64,000 nt of DNA from Macrotis lagotis (lineage: Eukaryota; Chordata; Mammalia; Peramelemorphia; Peramelidae), in the NCBI RefSeq assembly GCF_037893015.1, contig NC_133660.1, positions 287,405,078-287,469,077 of the forward strand. Direction: 5' to 3'. Position 1 is the first letter of the stretch; the number at the start of each line of letters is the position of its first letter. The translations under genes were made by a program, and so were the position numbers. The notes under the pieces were generated by a model, which did not search any database, had not been told where the DNA came from, and saw only the letters and a program-made list of their open reading frames with translations. Below are positions 24,986 to 37,022 of this stretch, piece after piece.

Positions 24986-26379
24986 TACAGACCCAAGACT
25001 ATTGATTCCAAGTCCTGAGGTCACTCCTTGTCATCATATTGCCTTTCGCTTTCATGATCATTCTGCCCCGCCCCCCACCCATGGTCACCTCTATCTTATT
25101 CCCACTGGTCATGAAAGGCAAACAGAGTAGATGATGCTGGAAGGCTTTACAACCCATACTTGGCTGGAAAATGGAAAATGCCTTAGAAACCAAACAATGA
25201 CTTGTCTACACAAAGCCAAAAGGAAAGTGAGACTAAAGACCAGAGTAGGGGAGAGTTGAAAGGAGGTTAGATTAGAAAGTGGAAAATCTGGTCTCAATTC
25301 TCCCTTTTACTTAGGGTTTGAGTATGTTTAGACAAACACTGACACCTTGGTAGAAGATTTACTTTTCCTCCCACTAGGCCTCAATTTCCTCATTTGTAAA
25401 ATAAAAGAATTGGAGTCTGACCCCTTCTAACTCTGGATTTGATTATCCTAGGTCTCTGCTGAGGAGATTTACTTTGCAAAAGAGAGACAATTAAATGGAA
25501 CAATCACTAGAAGAAGGGCAATGGGTCATTCAATCCATTCTCCTGCCTCGAGGAAGGTTGGTGCTTCATCAGCAACAGATGTTGGCAGATTTTTTCTTTC
25601 CAATCAGATGAGAGATGTTTAACTTGATTGTGATGAACACTATTGTGAAGGCTGTTGAATGTAAAGGCAATCCAAATGATTGATCGCAGCTGTCTGTTGA
25701 CTAGGTTGCCTTGCCCAATTTCAATCAGATGTGTATGTGAAGCTGACAAATCATCGATAAAGACCACGTGGCTGAAGGCTTTTCACAGCTTTTATAAAGT
25801 CTCTGCTTCAATGGGAATGAAAATGAGTTGGGTCCCTTTGGGCACCTGATCAATGAATGTTCCTTATGAGAAGTAACACAACCTAGTCCACAGAAGGCTG
25901 ACCTTGAGGCCAGGAATATCTGGGTTCAAATACACACACACACACAAAACTGGGTCATCTTGGGCAAACCACTTACATTCTGAATCTCAGTTTCCTTATC
26001 TGTAAAGTGAGGACAAAAAAATTTGAACTATTACTGAGAGGCTCAATTCAGATAATCACAGAACGTTAGAACAGGATCGGAGTATAGGGAAATCTGGCTT
26101 AATCTGTATCCCACTTTATGCCACTGGGCCTCAGTTTCCTCATCTGTTAAATGTTGGATTATATTGGACTAGACAACCTCTAGCTCAGGGAATAAGATGC
26201 CATGAAGAAAATATGCATATGAAGAATAATGCCTTTTGTAAAACACCAGGCAAGTCTCCTCCATTCTCTGCTTAAAGACTCCTAGTGAGAGAGGGAAGGG
26301 AAGGGAGGGGAGGATTAGTAGTGCCTACTATGGCCGGGCATGTCACTGAGCACTTTACAAATTTTATCTCATTTGATCC

Positions 26380-26575
26380 TCACAAAATCTCTGAGAGACA
26401 GTCATTGTGTTATTCTGATTTACCGGATGAGGAAACTGAAGCTAACAAATTTCAGTAACTTGCTCAGGCTCACTCAGATAGGAAGTGTCTGAGGCAGGAT
26501 TTGAATACAGGTTTTCTTGACTCCAGGCTCAGTGCTCCACGTACTGAACCACCTAGTTATCTATTATCTCCTAAG
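26380..26575 (-). repeat. MIR-like SINE, reverse orientation
   Basis: Landmarks: cggatgaggaaactgaagct, aggaagtgtctgaggcagga, tttgaatacaggttttcttg, gaaccacctagttatct. Confidence 0.7.
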
Positions 26576-26693
26576 CTAGCCTAGTTCACTTTTGGATAGT
26601 TCTTAGCATTAATATTTGCTTAGCTCAATTTTAAATATGTCTTTTAGTGATCTCCATTGTTTCTCTTAGTTCTGGGATAAAGCAGTTTGATTC

Positions 26694-26845
26694 CCTCCCT
26701 CCCTCCCTTCCTTCCTTCCTTCCTTCCTTCCTTCCTTCCTTCCTTCCTTCCTCCTTCTTTCCCTTCTTCCTTCCTCCCTTCCCTCTTTCTCTCCTCCCTC
26801 CCTCTTTTCCTTCCTTCCTCCCTCCCTCCCTCCCCCTTTCCAGCA
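26694..26845. repeat. (CCTT)n/(CCCT)n microsatellite
   Basis: About 150 bp of pyrimidine repeats, including a run of pure CCTT units at 26707-26750. Confidence 0.95.
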
Positions 26846-28544
26846 CAGAAGAGGAAGGTTGGGAGGAGGGGGAAGACTCTCGTAGGCTATGCAGATGATA
26901 TTAAAGACAAATAACCTATCTCATAAAAGAGCTCCCTAGTGACCTTGGAGAGAGATCGCTTCATTCAGATGTTGAGGGTTAGGCTACAACCCAAGGGGCT
27001 GAGATGTGAGTGGGAGGCAATGAAGGTAAATAGGATCAAATGAAATAATAATTGTAAAGTGTTTTTAGCAGATTTCTGGAACATAGTTAGAAGTAGATGA
27101 GCGTTAACTTTTATGGTTAATTCTGATTAAATGGCTTTTCCTGGGAAGGAAAGGCAGCAGTATATGGTGCAGCAGAAAAACCACTAGGTCTGATCTCAAA
27201 GCACCTGGCTCCATTTTCTAATCTTGCCCCTCATTTTTTGCTCTTGTGACCTTAGGCTAATTAGTTCAACTCTCTGTACCTCAATTTCTTCATCTGTAAA
27301 AGGAAGGATTTGTACTAATTAGATCTACCATTCCATGAAACTAAATCTCTGACCTCCAATCTGAAGACCCTGAGATGTAAGACACCAACTTAAATGTTTT
27401 TTAAGGGAGGGGGAGGTATGGGCATGGTTGAAGGTAGCAGGCAATCATCTGAGGGACAGAGGGTGAGAATTTTACTCCAGACACAGGTGACTGAGGAAGT
27501 GATGGAAAAGACAGGCAGAGGTGAAGATGAGGGAGATTGAGGAGATGATGGAAAGAGTTCAGAGGAGATGGGAGGGGGTGGGATCTAGATCTCAAGTAAA
27601 GTGCTTGGTTTAGTAAGAGAACACCCTTCTGCCCTTTGTCCTTGCTCCTGAGGTTCCAGGACTTATCTGAAAGGTCAGATGACAGGAAAACCTGCCAGTG
27701 GGCACCTTTCCCCCTTTGCCTTCTCCCTTCATGGTCTTCCTTTCTTGACCAGGTAACTTTAGGACCCACTGAAGCTCCTTGACTGCTCATTTAGGTTGGA
27801 TGAGATGGGGGTCATCCAACTCTGTTTCTTCTGACAGCCTGGAGTACCACCAGGTCTTTTCATCTGCCATCTCTTGGACCTGCAGAATTATGACACTGGC
27901 ATAACCCAAGTCTTTCCTCCTTTCCCCCTATGTTCCTCAGCCACACTCTTAGGGTCCCTGGATCTTTTCTGCTGCCCATCATTAGGAGTTTTCTTTTATG
28001 TCTTGTCTTCTCCAATGGTAACCTGAGCTCCTTGCAAGAAGGGAGAACAGGTACCATCTCCTCTTGCCCCGTTGCAGCCCCTGGGCATGGTAAACTGGAA
28101 AGACTTAATATGAGTTTTTTCACTCATTCAAGGGAACTTAATTTTTTTCAGTTAAGTGTGAGATGAAATTCTTTGCTGAGAGAAGAGAAAATTTGGAGCA
28201 GCCATTGGGGAGAGACAATAGAATTAATTTAGGAGAAATTAAGGGGTTGCTGGGAGGCACTGAGAGCCCACTTGGGAGAAGATAACATAAATTTGTCATT
28301 GTCCCTATCAGCAGAGTTCTGTGATTTCCTCCTGGAGCATTCAAATAGGAACAGATACTGGGATTTAGTAATTTACCTACTTCCATACAGGGAGTAAGTA
28401 CTTTGGTCAGAATTTGAATCCAAATACCTCTGGCTCCAAAACTACTACTTACCTGCTGCTGCCATGTTAGAGGTCCTTGGTCTTGAGCTCTGGGACACAC
28501 TACAATAAAATGTATCAAGTCTATATCAAGAAAGATAATACAGG

Positions 28545-28852
28545 ATAAAGCACTGGCCCTGGAGTCAGGAGGACCTGGGTTCAAATCCAGTCTCAGACAC
28601 TCAATAATGACCTAGCTGTGTGGCCTTGGGCAAGCTACTTAACCCCATTGCCTTGCAAAAACCTAAAAAAAAAAAGATAATACAGGGGCGGCTAGGTGGT
28701 GCAGTGGATAGAGCACCAGCCCTGGAGTCAGGAGGACCTAAGTTCAAATCCGGCCTCAGACACTTCACAATTAGCTAGCTGTGTGGCCTTGGGCAAGCCA
28801 CTTAACCCCATTTGCCTCGCAAAAAAAAAAAAACAAAAAAAAAACCAACCCT
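28545..28852 (+). mobile_element. Two tandem WSINE1/MAR1-like SINEs sharing a target sequence
   Basis: Two copies in the same direction (about 28545-28676 and 28685-28852), each with an A-rich tail. The short motif agataatacag (or agataataca) occurs before the first, between the two, and after the second, so both used the same target. The second copy keeps the complete gggcggctaggtggtgcagt head. Confidence 0.85.
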
Positions 28853-28929
28853 AAAAAGAAAGAGAGATAATACAATAAATATAGAATATAATAAGAAATA
28901 TAATAAAGTATTTTGTAACCTTTAAAGCA

Positions 28930-29160
28930 TGAGAGATGATGATGATGATGATAGATAACGGATAGAGAAGTGACAGATGTAGATAGAGGGACAGACATAA
29001 GATGATAGAGGTAGATAAAGAATAGAAATAATGAAAGACACAGATGGATGATGATGATAATCATAGATGATAGACATATAGAGATAGATGATGGATAGAT
29101 GGTAGACAGATGGATGACATAGAGGTAGTTGATAGATACTGAATAGAGATGGATGAATGG
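28930..29160. repeat. Degenerate GATA/GATG-rich tract
   Basis: About 230 bp of gatagatgg/gatgatgat variants, an eroded tetranucleotide microsatellite. Confidence 0.75.
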
Positions 29161-30389
29161 CTGGATAAACATGTTATTTCATTGCTGTATGGAGCTTCCA
29201 GGAGGCAAGTTGCCCTCCCAGTGGTGAGACATTTACTTTGAAGCTTAGGGAGTCTTAGAGAGTTTTGCAGAGCATGGGGAGATTGTGACTTAGCCAGGAT
29301 CTCACAACCAGAATATGTTAGACTTGAACTAAATCTTTCCTTATTTTCAGGCTGTCTCTATTCCACTATCCCATAGAAAAGAATAATGGTAATAGTCATC
29401 ATAACACTAACAGTGATAATATATTTTAACCACATGATGGTTTCACTGGTGTAGGGTAGTTCCAGGATGAGGAACTGTCCTCTCCCTATCTGAGTCAGCC
29501 CTGATCTGTGATTCACAGGAAGTTAGGGACTTCTCCAGGGTCTCACATCCAGCCCAAGTCAGAAGCAGAATGTGAATCTAGGTTGCTAAGTCTAGATCTA
29601 GGCCCAGGTCTAGCATCTAGAATCTAGAACCAGGAGACCAGCTCCTACTCCCTATGTCCTATCACCTCTCATATAAATATTAGCTGTTGTCATAAATAGG
29701 CTTGCAACGAATTAAAAAGAAATCCTACGATACCGTGGCTCACTGGTTTGTGAAAGTGCCAATATTGGGTGGGTAAGAATTCTATTCTACACTTGAAGAC
29801 TCTCACATGGATATATGATATTGACATAGAATTGGCACCTGCTGTTTGTACTGAGGCAAAGCCAGTACCCCCCCCCCAAGACTTCTAGAAGCCAAAGTGA
29901 CGGGAAGTTTGTGATGCTTGATGTCTCGGGGATCATCAGAGGGGTTTCTGGAATGAGCTAGGTTGCTCAAGTTCTCATCCACTGGCAGATGGGGAGGTCC
30001 TGAGATAGGTCCCCTGAACTCTTACCTTGCTGGAAAGGTTGCTGCTTCACCCTTGGCTGGGGGTGGGGAGGCAAGCCTCAAGGAACTAGGACCTATATTC
30101 AAATTTCACCTTTGCCATTTGCTCCCTGTGTGACTCAAAGGCAAACCCATACCCCCCCCCCCTTGGTATTTGTATGCTCCCAGGTCCTTCCCAGTTGCAA
30201 CCTTCTGTTGATCTGTAAGCTGAGGATGGACCTGAGGTGAGGCATCACTTACAGCCAGACTCCTTTACTGGAATTCTCAGTGTTTATAGAAGGGGCTACC
30301 CATGGTAGATCCCTTATAAGCTGCCTAGTCTCGCCAAACAGCATCAACCTCTATGGAGGCAGGTTTGGTGTCTCCTCTTGTCTCCCCTA

Positions 30390-30695
30390 GAGTGAAGGCT
30401 TCCCTTGAAGCTAGACATGCCTCCCTGCTCACCTGAATCCCTCCCTGATGCTCCCCTCCCCACCACCCCCTTCCTGGACTTCCTCCAAGACTCAGCACAG
30501 GTCCAGCCTTCTGCAGCCCCTGCTAATGACCTCCCTCTGAGTTTACCCTGCATCTTCCTGCTTTGAATCTTGTGTATACCCAGTTATTTCCATGTCTCCA
30601 TTAGAATGGGAGCACCTTGAGATCAGAGTTCTGTTTCCACGGTACGTATAGCTCTGCCCATTATAAAAGGAATAAATGTTTATTGACTGGCATCA
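30390..30695 (+). mobile_element. L2-like LINE 3' fragment
   Basis: A pyrimidine-rich segment followed by aatgggagcaccttgagatc and ending aataaatgtttattgactgg, typical of L2 3' ends. Confidence 0.5.
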
Positions 30696-30943
30696 CAAAT
30701 AAATCCTAATGACTTACCTGTCAATCGGCTCCTTGCCTCAGTGATTGCCCTCGGTGTCTTGCTATCAGAAGTCAGAATGATCCCCCAGAGTCAGTCCTGT
30801 CGGGAGCAATAGATGTCAAAGGGCCAGTGATTCAACTACAGTCCTCCATGTAAGTCTTGGGTCATAGAGGGATGCTAGGGCTAGAAGGGCTGTACAACAT
30901 AGACTATTACAACAGGAGGGACTTTAGAATATAGAACATGGAG

Positions 30944-31090
30944 GGGCAGCTAGGTGGTGCAGTGAATACAACACTGGCCCTGGACTCAGGAGGACTTGGG
31001 TTCAAATGCGACCTCAGACGCTTAAAAAAAATTGTCTAGCTGTGTGACCTTGGGCAAGTCACTTAATCCCACTGCCTTAAATTAAAAAAG
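30944..31090 (+). mobile_element. WSINE1/MAR1-like SINE
   Basis: Full-length body (gggcagctaggtggtgcagt, gaccttgggcaagtcactta) with internal A-run and A-rich tail. Confidence 0.85.
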
Positions 31091-32680
31091 TAATAAAATC
31101 AGAATACAGAACATAGAATGAGAAAACTAGGAGGGACCTCAGAGATCATCAAGTTTGATGCCTTCATTTTACATATGGAGAAACTGATTTCCATAGAGGG
31201 GGAGAAGTGAGGAGTTAGCTTGCTGACTCCCAGGTTTTCCCAGAAAACCTAATGTTTTAACCCAGATTACTCACATTTGTTTCCTTACTCGGGTCTACAA
31301 GACATATGTTCCATTGTGCTCATTCCAGGAATGGGGAAGATGGCAAAGATGGGAGAGAGATTTTTTTAAGTCCTGACAGTATCAGATGTGGGGGTCTCTC
31401 AGGTCCCAGCCCCTGGCCTTCAACAACCCCTTTGGGAAACCTCCTTTTGAAGCCACTGACTTTGGGTTTGAGGCAGCCAGGATACCTCGTCTCTACTCAG
31501 GACCTTTCCCCAGGGGTCTCTCCCATCCCACCACCCTCTCTGCAATGGGAATGAAGAGAGAAGAAACAGGGGTTGGAACTGGTGTGACCAGCTAGGTCTG
31601 GTTGGCCACTAGATGGCAGTCACAGTGGTTTCTTGCTCAGCTTTCGAGTTCAGCAGGTGGGGTAGGTGTGAGATCAGTCTGCTCGGATGGGTGTTGTGTA
31701 GGTGTCCTCGAACCCCCTCCCCAGGCTCCACCCTCTCCCCGGCCCCACCTTGAGCTTTTCTAGTGGAGTCTGGGTAAATCATGTCTAAGACAAGCATGAA
31801 GAGCCCCCAAAGGAATCCTTTTATCACCCTTACCCTGGCTACACAGACACCCCCCAGCCCCACCCTCCACAGACCCCCCCATCCTTCAGATGCAGTCAGG
31901 TTCACAAAGAGCCCTAACTCAGGCTCACACACCCCTACCTCAACCCAGAGGGGAATCTTTTATCTGGCACAGTAGCTGCTCCTTCCTTCCCTCTCCCTCT
32001 CTTCAGGAATCACCCAACCCCCACTTCTGGGAAGGGGTTCAGAGAACCTTGGGGATGGTGTTGGGGAGGAGCCAGGGAGTAACCACATCCTGAGACCGTT
32101 ACATGGAGACTGCGAGCTGCTTCTGTGGACAGGTGAGAGGAAAATGCAGCACCGATCCTACCCCCCCATGGGAACCCCAAGCTGGGTTCTTGGGGGGAGG
32201 GCTCATTTATGGCCAGGTCCATCACTATAGGCTCCAGCCACCCCAGTAAGAGCAAGGCGAGGAGACTGACTCCGAAGAAGACAATCTCTGGCGATTGTGC
32301 TCATCAACCTCCCAATTCAACCTGTGTCTAAGGACAGAAATATTCAGACTTAGCCTTTGTTCATTCTTTGTATGGTTGCCATTCATTTTTGGCATGGCTG
32401 TCCTTGGGTACATTTGGTTCATCTGGAATCAAAGAACATAGAATGTCAGAGCCAAGAAGGACCTTAGAAACGAGAACAGAGTATCAGGATGGGGGCGGGA
32501 GGGCTTTAGGTTATAGAAGAGAGAATGTCAGAGCTTATAGGGGTTTCCTTAGCATATGGAACAGAAAAACAGAAGGGCTTTAGAATACAGAAAACAATGG
32601 GACTTCACGCCCTGGAACAGAAGGTCAGAGATGGAAGAGATTTTATGGCGTAAATTGTCAGGGCTAGGATGGATCTTTGT

Positions 32681-32995
32681 AGACTAGACAGAAGAATGTT
32701 GGCTCATTCACCTTGGCTTAGGCTGCAAGCACTTAACGACTTTGTGCCAGTCTCAGCTGCTGGAGAGACAAAGAGAGGCACAAATCATCCCTGCCCTCAC
32801 AGGGCTTGCATTCTAATGGGGGAGACCACATGTTAAAACTTGGGCTAGAAAAGCTTTATACAGAATAGCTGCAGAGCCAGAGGGAAGACACTAGGAGCCA
32901 GAGGCAGGGGCAGGGGGATTCTTGCAAAACATAGAATTTGGAGTGTCTTTTAAAAAAACCCAGTGAATCTAAGAGATGAAGAGGAGGGGGGAGGG

Positions 32996-33059
<64 letters not shown>

Positions 33060-33815
33060 GAGAGACAGAGACAAAGAATTCTAAAGATGAAAGTGTTGGA
33101 AGGTGGGGGGGGATGATGAGTTCCGTTCTGGTCATGTTGAGCTTGAGAAGTCTTTTTATTCAGGTCCAGAGGGCTAAGACGTAGTTGATGGATGACATGA
33201 ACCTGTAACACAGATTAGACTTTAAGCTCCCTGTGGTCAATGACCCTGTCTGATATATTAAACACCTTTGTATCTCCCTTAGTATCTAATTTAGGGTTGG
33301 ATACATTGCAGATACTAAAGGCCATTAAGGCCCACCAGACTCTTCTTCTGATCCACCCACATGCTCCAACTCTCACCCCAGAAATTACTTTGTAAATATT
33401 TTTCATAGCTACATATATATATATATATAGTCTATAGAGACAAATATTATATATTATATAATATTTAACATGTGGTCTCCCCCATTAGAATGTAAACCCT
33501 GTGAGGGCAGGGATGATTTGTGCCTCTCTTTATCTCTCTAGCAGCTAAGACTGGCACAAAGTCAATATGTCAATCCCCCTGCCCCTGCCTCTGGCTCCTA
33601 ATGTCTTCCCTCTGGCTCTGCAGCTATTCTGTATAAAGCTTTTCTAGTCCAAGTTTTAACATGTGGTCTCCCCCCCTTAGAATATAAACCCTGTGAGGGC
33701 AGGGGTGATTTGTGCCTTTCTTTGTCTCTCCAGCAGCTGAGACTGGCACAAAGCCACAAGTGCTTGTAGCCTAAGCCAAGGTGAATGAGCCAACATTCTT
33801 CTGTCTATAGTCTAT
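32681..33815. repeat. Long inverted repeat, about 240 bp arms, about 650 bp spacer
   Basis: The left arm (32681-32919) and right arm (33572-33815, reverse complement) agree over their whole length with few mismatches, e.g. gaatgttggctcattcacct and ctagaaaagctttatacaga in both. The spacer holds the (GA)n array and an L2-like fragment. A third, partial copy in right-arm orientation lies at about 33466-33563, directly next to the right arm. Confidence 0.9.
33001..33072. repeat. (GA)n microsatellite
   Basis: Some 27 uninterrupted GA units, then interrupted GA/CAGA sequence. Confidence 0.95.
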
Positions 33816-34231
33816 ATTCAAAGATACTTCAAAAAAGGTCAAAACTCAGACCTCAAGAGCATTCCAGGAAATAGGCATTTTTACCTGGTATTGCCTAAAC
33901 TTGGCATGGTGTCTGGCTTATTCACTTAATGAAAGCTGAATAAATGAGGAAGCTCTCTGCCCTGGGTTTAACTGCTGATAGAAGCGTTTGAATGGTTGCT
34001 TCTCTAGGGTGTAGCCATGGATCCTAAGGAAGAGCTTTCTTTACTCCAGTCTCCAGATCTCCTTCCTGGCAAAGGGGGAAGAGAAAAACCAAGGTCTTTG
34101 TATTCACCTTGGCAGAGCATGCATGGGGTGGGAGCTTGGAGCACAAGGGTATCAGCTCAGTGTCATGCTGCAGCAGAAGGGTTCTTGTCCCCTAGAGCAA
34201 AGGTGTTTTTTTTTAATAAGTTAACTTTGTA

Positions 34232-34383
34232 GAGCTGTTAGATGGCACAGTAGATAGAACATCGCCCCAGGAGTCAAGAGGACCTGAATTCAAATCCGGC
34301 CTCAGACAATTGATACTTACTAGCTGTGTGACCTTGGGCAAGCCCCTTAACCCCATTGCCTTGCCAAAAAAAAAACCCAAAAT
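34232..34383 (+). mobile_element. WSINE1/MAR1-like SINE
   Basis: Divergent head (gctgttagatggcacagtag), body aatccggcctcagacaattg, accttgggcaagccccttaa and an A-rich tail. Confidence 0.8.
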
Positions 34384-35099
34384 AAATTAATTTTGCCGGT
34401 GAAATTAAAAAGCACACTGCCATGTACACAATTATGATACTTGATGATTGTGCTGCTGTGGTTACTCTCTTGACCATTTCTGAGTTCCACTCCTTTATTC
34501 TTGGGAGAGAGTCCTTTGGAGTTTCTGCATCTGGAGAGCTCACTCCATCCCACTCCCATTTCATCCCACACCCTTCTCCCCCTTCCCCACCCCAGCAAAC
34601 CTGGTAATTAGCCTTTTTGAACTGAGTTGGGCAGATCATGTGATAAGAGACATTAGGTCCCTCAGTCCTTAAATTCCAAGCCTTGCCAGTTTGACAGGAC
34701 TGGCTGGAGCTTATGTTCTGATGGCCCATGGAGTCACCTCCATGCGATGACAAAGCTCTGAAGGAAAATGTTAAAGGAGGACTGACATACAGACCGTGCT
34801 TAATCAGGGTTTACTGAACTGAATTGGAAACTCCCAGCATAAAGGAGAAACCTCCCCCACCCACTAATATTACTCCTAATACTTGGACCTTTTCAGGATC
34901 CATCCTTGGAATAGAGCACTGGAAATCAGGGTCACTTTTCTTCAAAAAAGGTCAAAACTCGGACCTCAAGAGCATTCTAGGTAACAGGCATCACCCCCAC
35001 TTCATGGCCATTTGTTGAATTCAGTTGCTGAGAGCTCCATAAATCTATTGGGCAACATAAGGCCGAATTAGTGTGAAAACTCATTTCTCCATCTCATTA

Positions 35100-35490
35100 T
35101 ACATTATTCATTCCCTTTACAAACTCTGGTCCAGTCTGTTTCTTGAATGCAAGATTAGATTTCCTAGCTTCTTGCTTTTGCTCTGGGAATCTCTTCTGCC
35201 TGGGACGCCATCCTCTTCATCTCTATTTCTTAGATTTCCCACCCTCCTTCAAGACTCAGATCCAATCCTACCTTCAACGTGGGGACTTTCCTGTTCTACC
35301 CTTAGCCCCTCTCAATTTACCCTCAGAAACTCTGAGTGGAGCTTGGGCATAATCAAGTATTTCCAGTTAGGTTATTATGGTTAGTAAGCCCCTTGAGGGA
35401 AGGCATCTAGGTTTTTTTCTTTTTTGCCTCCCTTTGCATCTCCAGTGCTTTGCATACACTAGGCTTTTAATAAATGCTTATGGACCTACT
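35100..35490 (+). mobile_element. L2-like LINE 3' fragment
   Basis: Pyrimidine-rich body with ccctccttcaagactcagat, then ccttgagggaaggcatctag and the ending aggcttttaataaatgctta. Confidence 0.6.
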
Positions 35491-35904
35491 CATCTCTGCA
35501 GCTGAAAAGTCCTTGTTTACTTCCAATGACAAGATGATAATTTCTATGGAGCACCTAGCTCTAGGGTTGACAGTGGCCATTGTTCTCCCTCTCAAAATGA
35601 GTGGTTCATATATGTATAAAATGCATGTATGTATGTGTGTGCATTTATGTATGTGCACACACACCTCTTGTGTGACAGAAGGTAAGTTCTCCAAGGGCAG
35701 TCACAGGTTCCCTTTGTCTTTGTCCCCAGTGCTTTGTACAGTGCTTCTGAGACAAAGTAGGTACACTGATTGATTAACTAATGAATGAATGTCTCTCTTG
35801 TTTGGGAAACCCTCTCATAGACTCACCTGACCCATGTCCAGGGTCTGACTCCACTGCAGCTGCAAAGCTTTTTTATTTTAAACCCTCACATTAGCTTCAC
35901 ACTT

Positions 35905-36044
35905 TATTTATTTATTTGTTTGTTTATCTATTTATTTGTTTGTTTGTTTACTTATTTATTTGTTCATTCATTTGTTTGTTTGCTTATTCATTTATTTGTT
36001 TGATCTATCCATTCATTTAGTTTCTTTGTCTATCTTTCTATCTT

Positions 36045-36104
<60 letters not shown>

Positions 36105-36105
36105 A
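35905..36105. repeat. TTTA/TTTG-rich tract followed by (TCTA)n
   Basis: Degenerate TTTATTTG units run to about 36020 and pass into a clean (TCTA)n array of about 15 units. Confidence 0.95.
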
Positions 36106-37022
36106 CTCTTTGCTTTGAAATTGAGTCTTAGGGTAGTCAGAAATGAGGGACTTCAAATCTCTTGTATTTCTTTGGGACTTTCTCCAGGGATGGAGAAGAA
36201 ACTATGTACAGTGGTCATTTCTCTGTAAGCTACACTTTTTTTTAACCAAGAGGAAAGTAAAACTACTCTATGCAAATCTCACCTGAAGAGGGATGGGAAG
36301 GATTGTAGGCTCCTATTTCATCCTTCCTCTAGTGGCATTCACTTTGTTTTTTTTTTCATATGGAAATGAGACCCATTAAAGATTTTTTAATACATGAGAA
36401 ATCTGTCAAATAGTTTTCATAGTTGGTGATCTTCTTTGGGGGACTAGTGAGGCTTGAGATTTTTCTCTCTGTTCTTTAGTTGTCTTCCCATTGTGAGTCA
36501 ATCCCTCAATGCCCTCACAAAGGTTTCACCTGTAGCTTGACTCTCCTCTATCAAAACGGAGAGCAGTGCCTCCATCTTTCCTGCCTTTGTTTTCTTTACT
36601 TCCCTATAGGTACTTCTGGGATGATGACATTCAACAGAGCCAGTGTTGTGTGACTCTATCCAACTTGATGGGAGGAAGGGAACAAAGGGAAAACAAAACA
36701 AAGCAAAATTTTCTAAACATCTTCATACATTTTCCCTCTTGTTTTCCCCTCCTTCCATTCTCAAACTTAAACTCCCTCAGAATAACTTAGTTGGATCTCT
36801 TGCCAAGCTTCCTTGACAACAATTTCTTCCTTCTCAATGTCTCTATGATTTCTGAAGTCATGCTGCTTGTAATCATCCATTATCTTAGTTTTCTTGGTAA
36901 TTCAATTGTAAAATAGATTTATACTCTCAGTCAATGGTGACAAACCCAAATAGAAATGAAAGTACATTATAAGGATTCCTGCAGAAATTAGAAAACCACA
37001 TATTAACATTATCCATTGTATA

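Noticed and set aside
34274..34753. 159-codon minus-strand open frame
   Set aside because: It overlaps a SINE and its A-rich tail, with no domain, splice context or similarity recognised.
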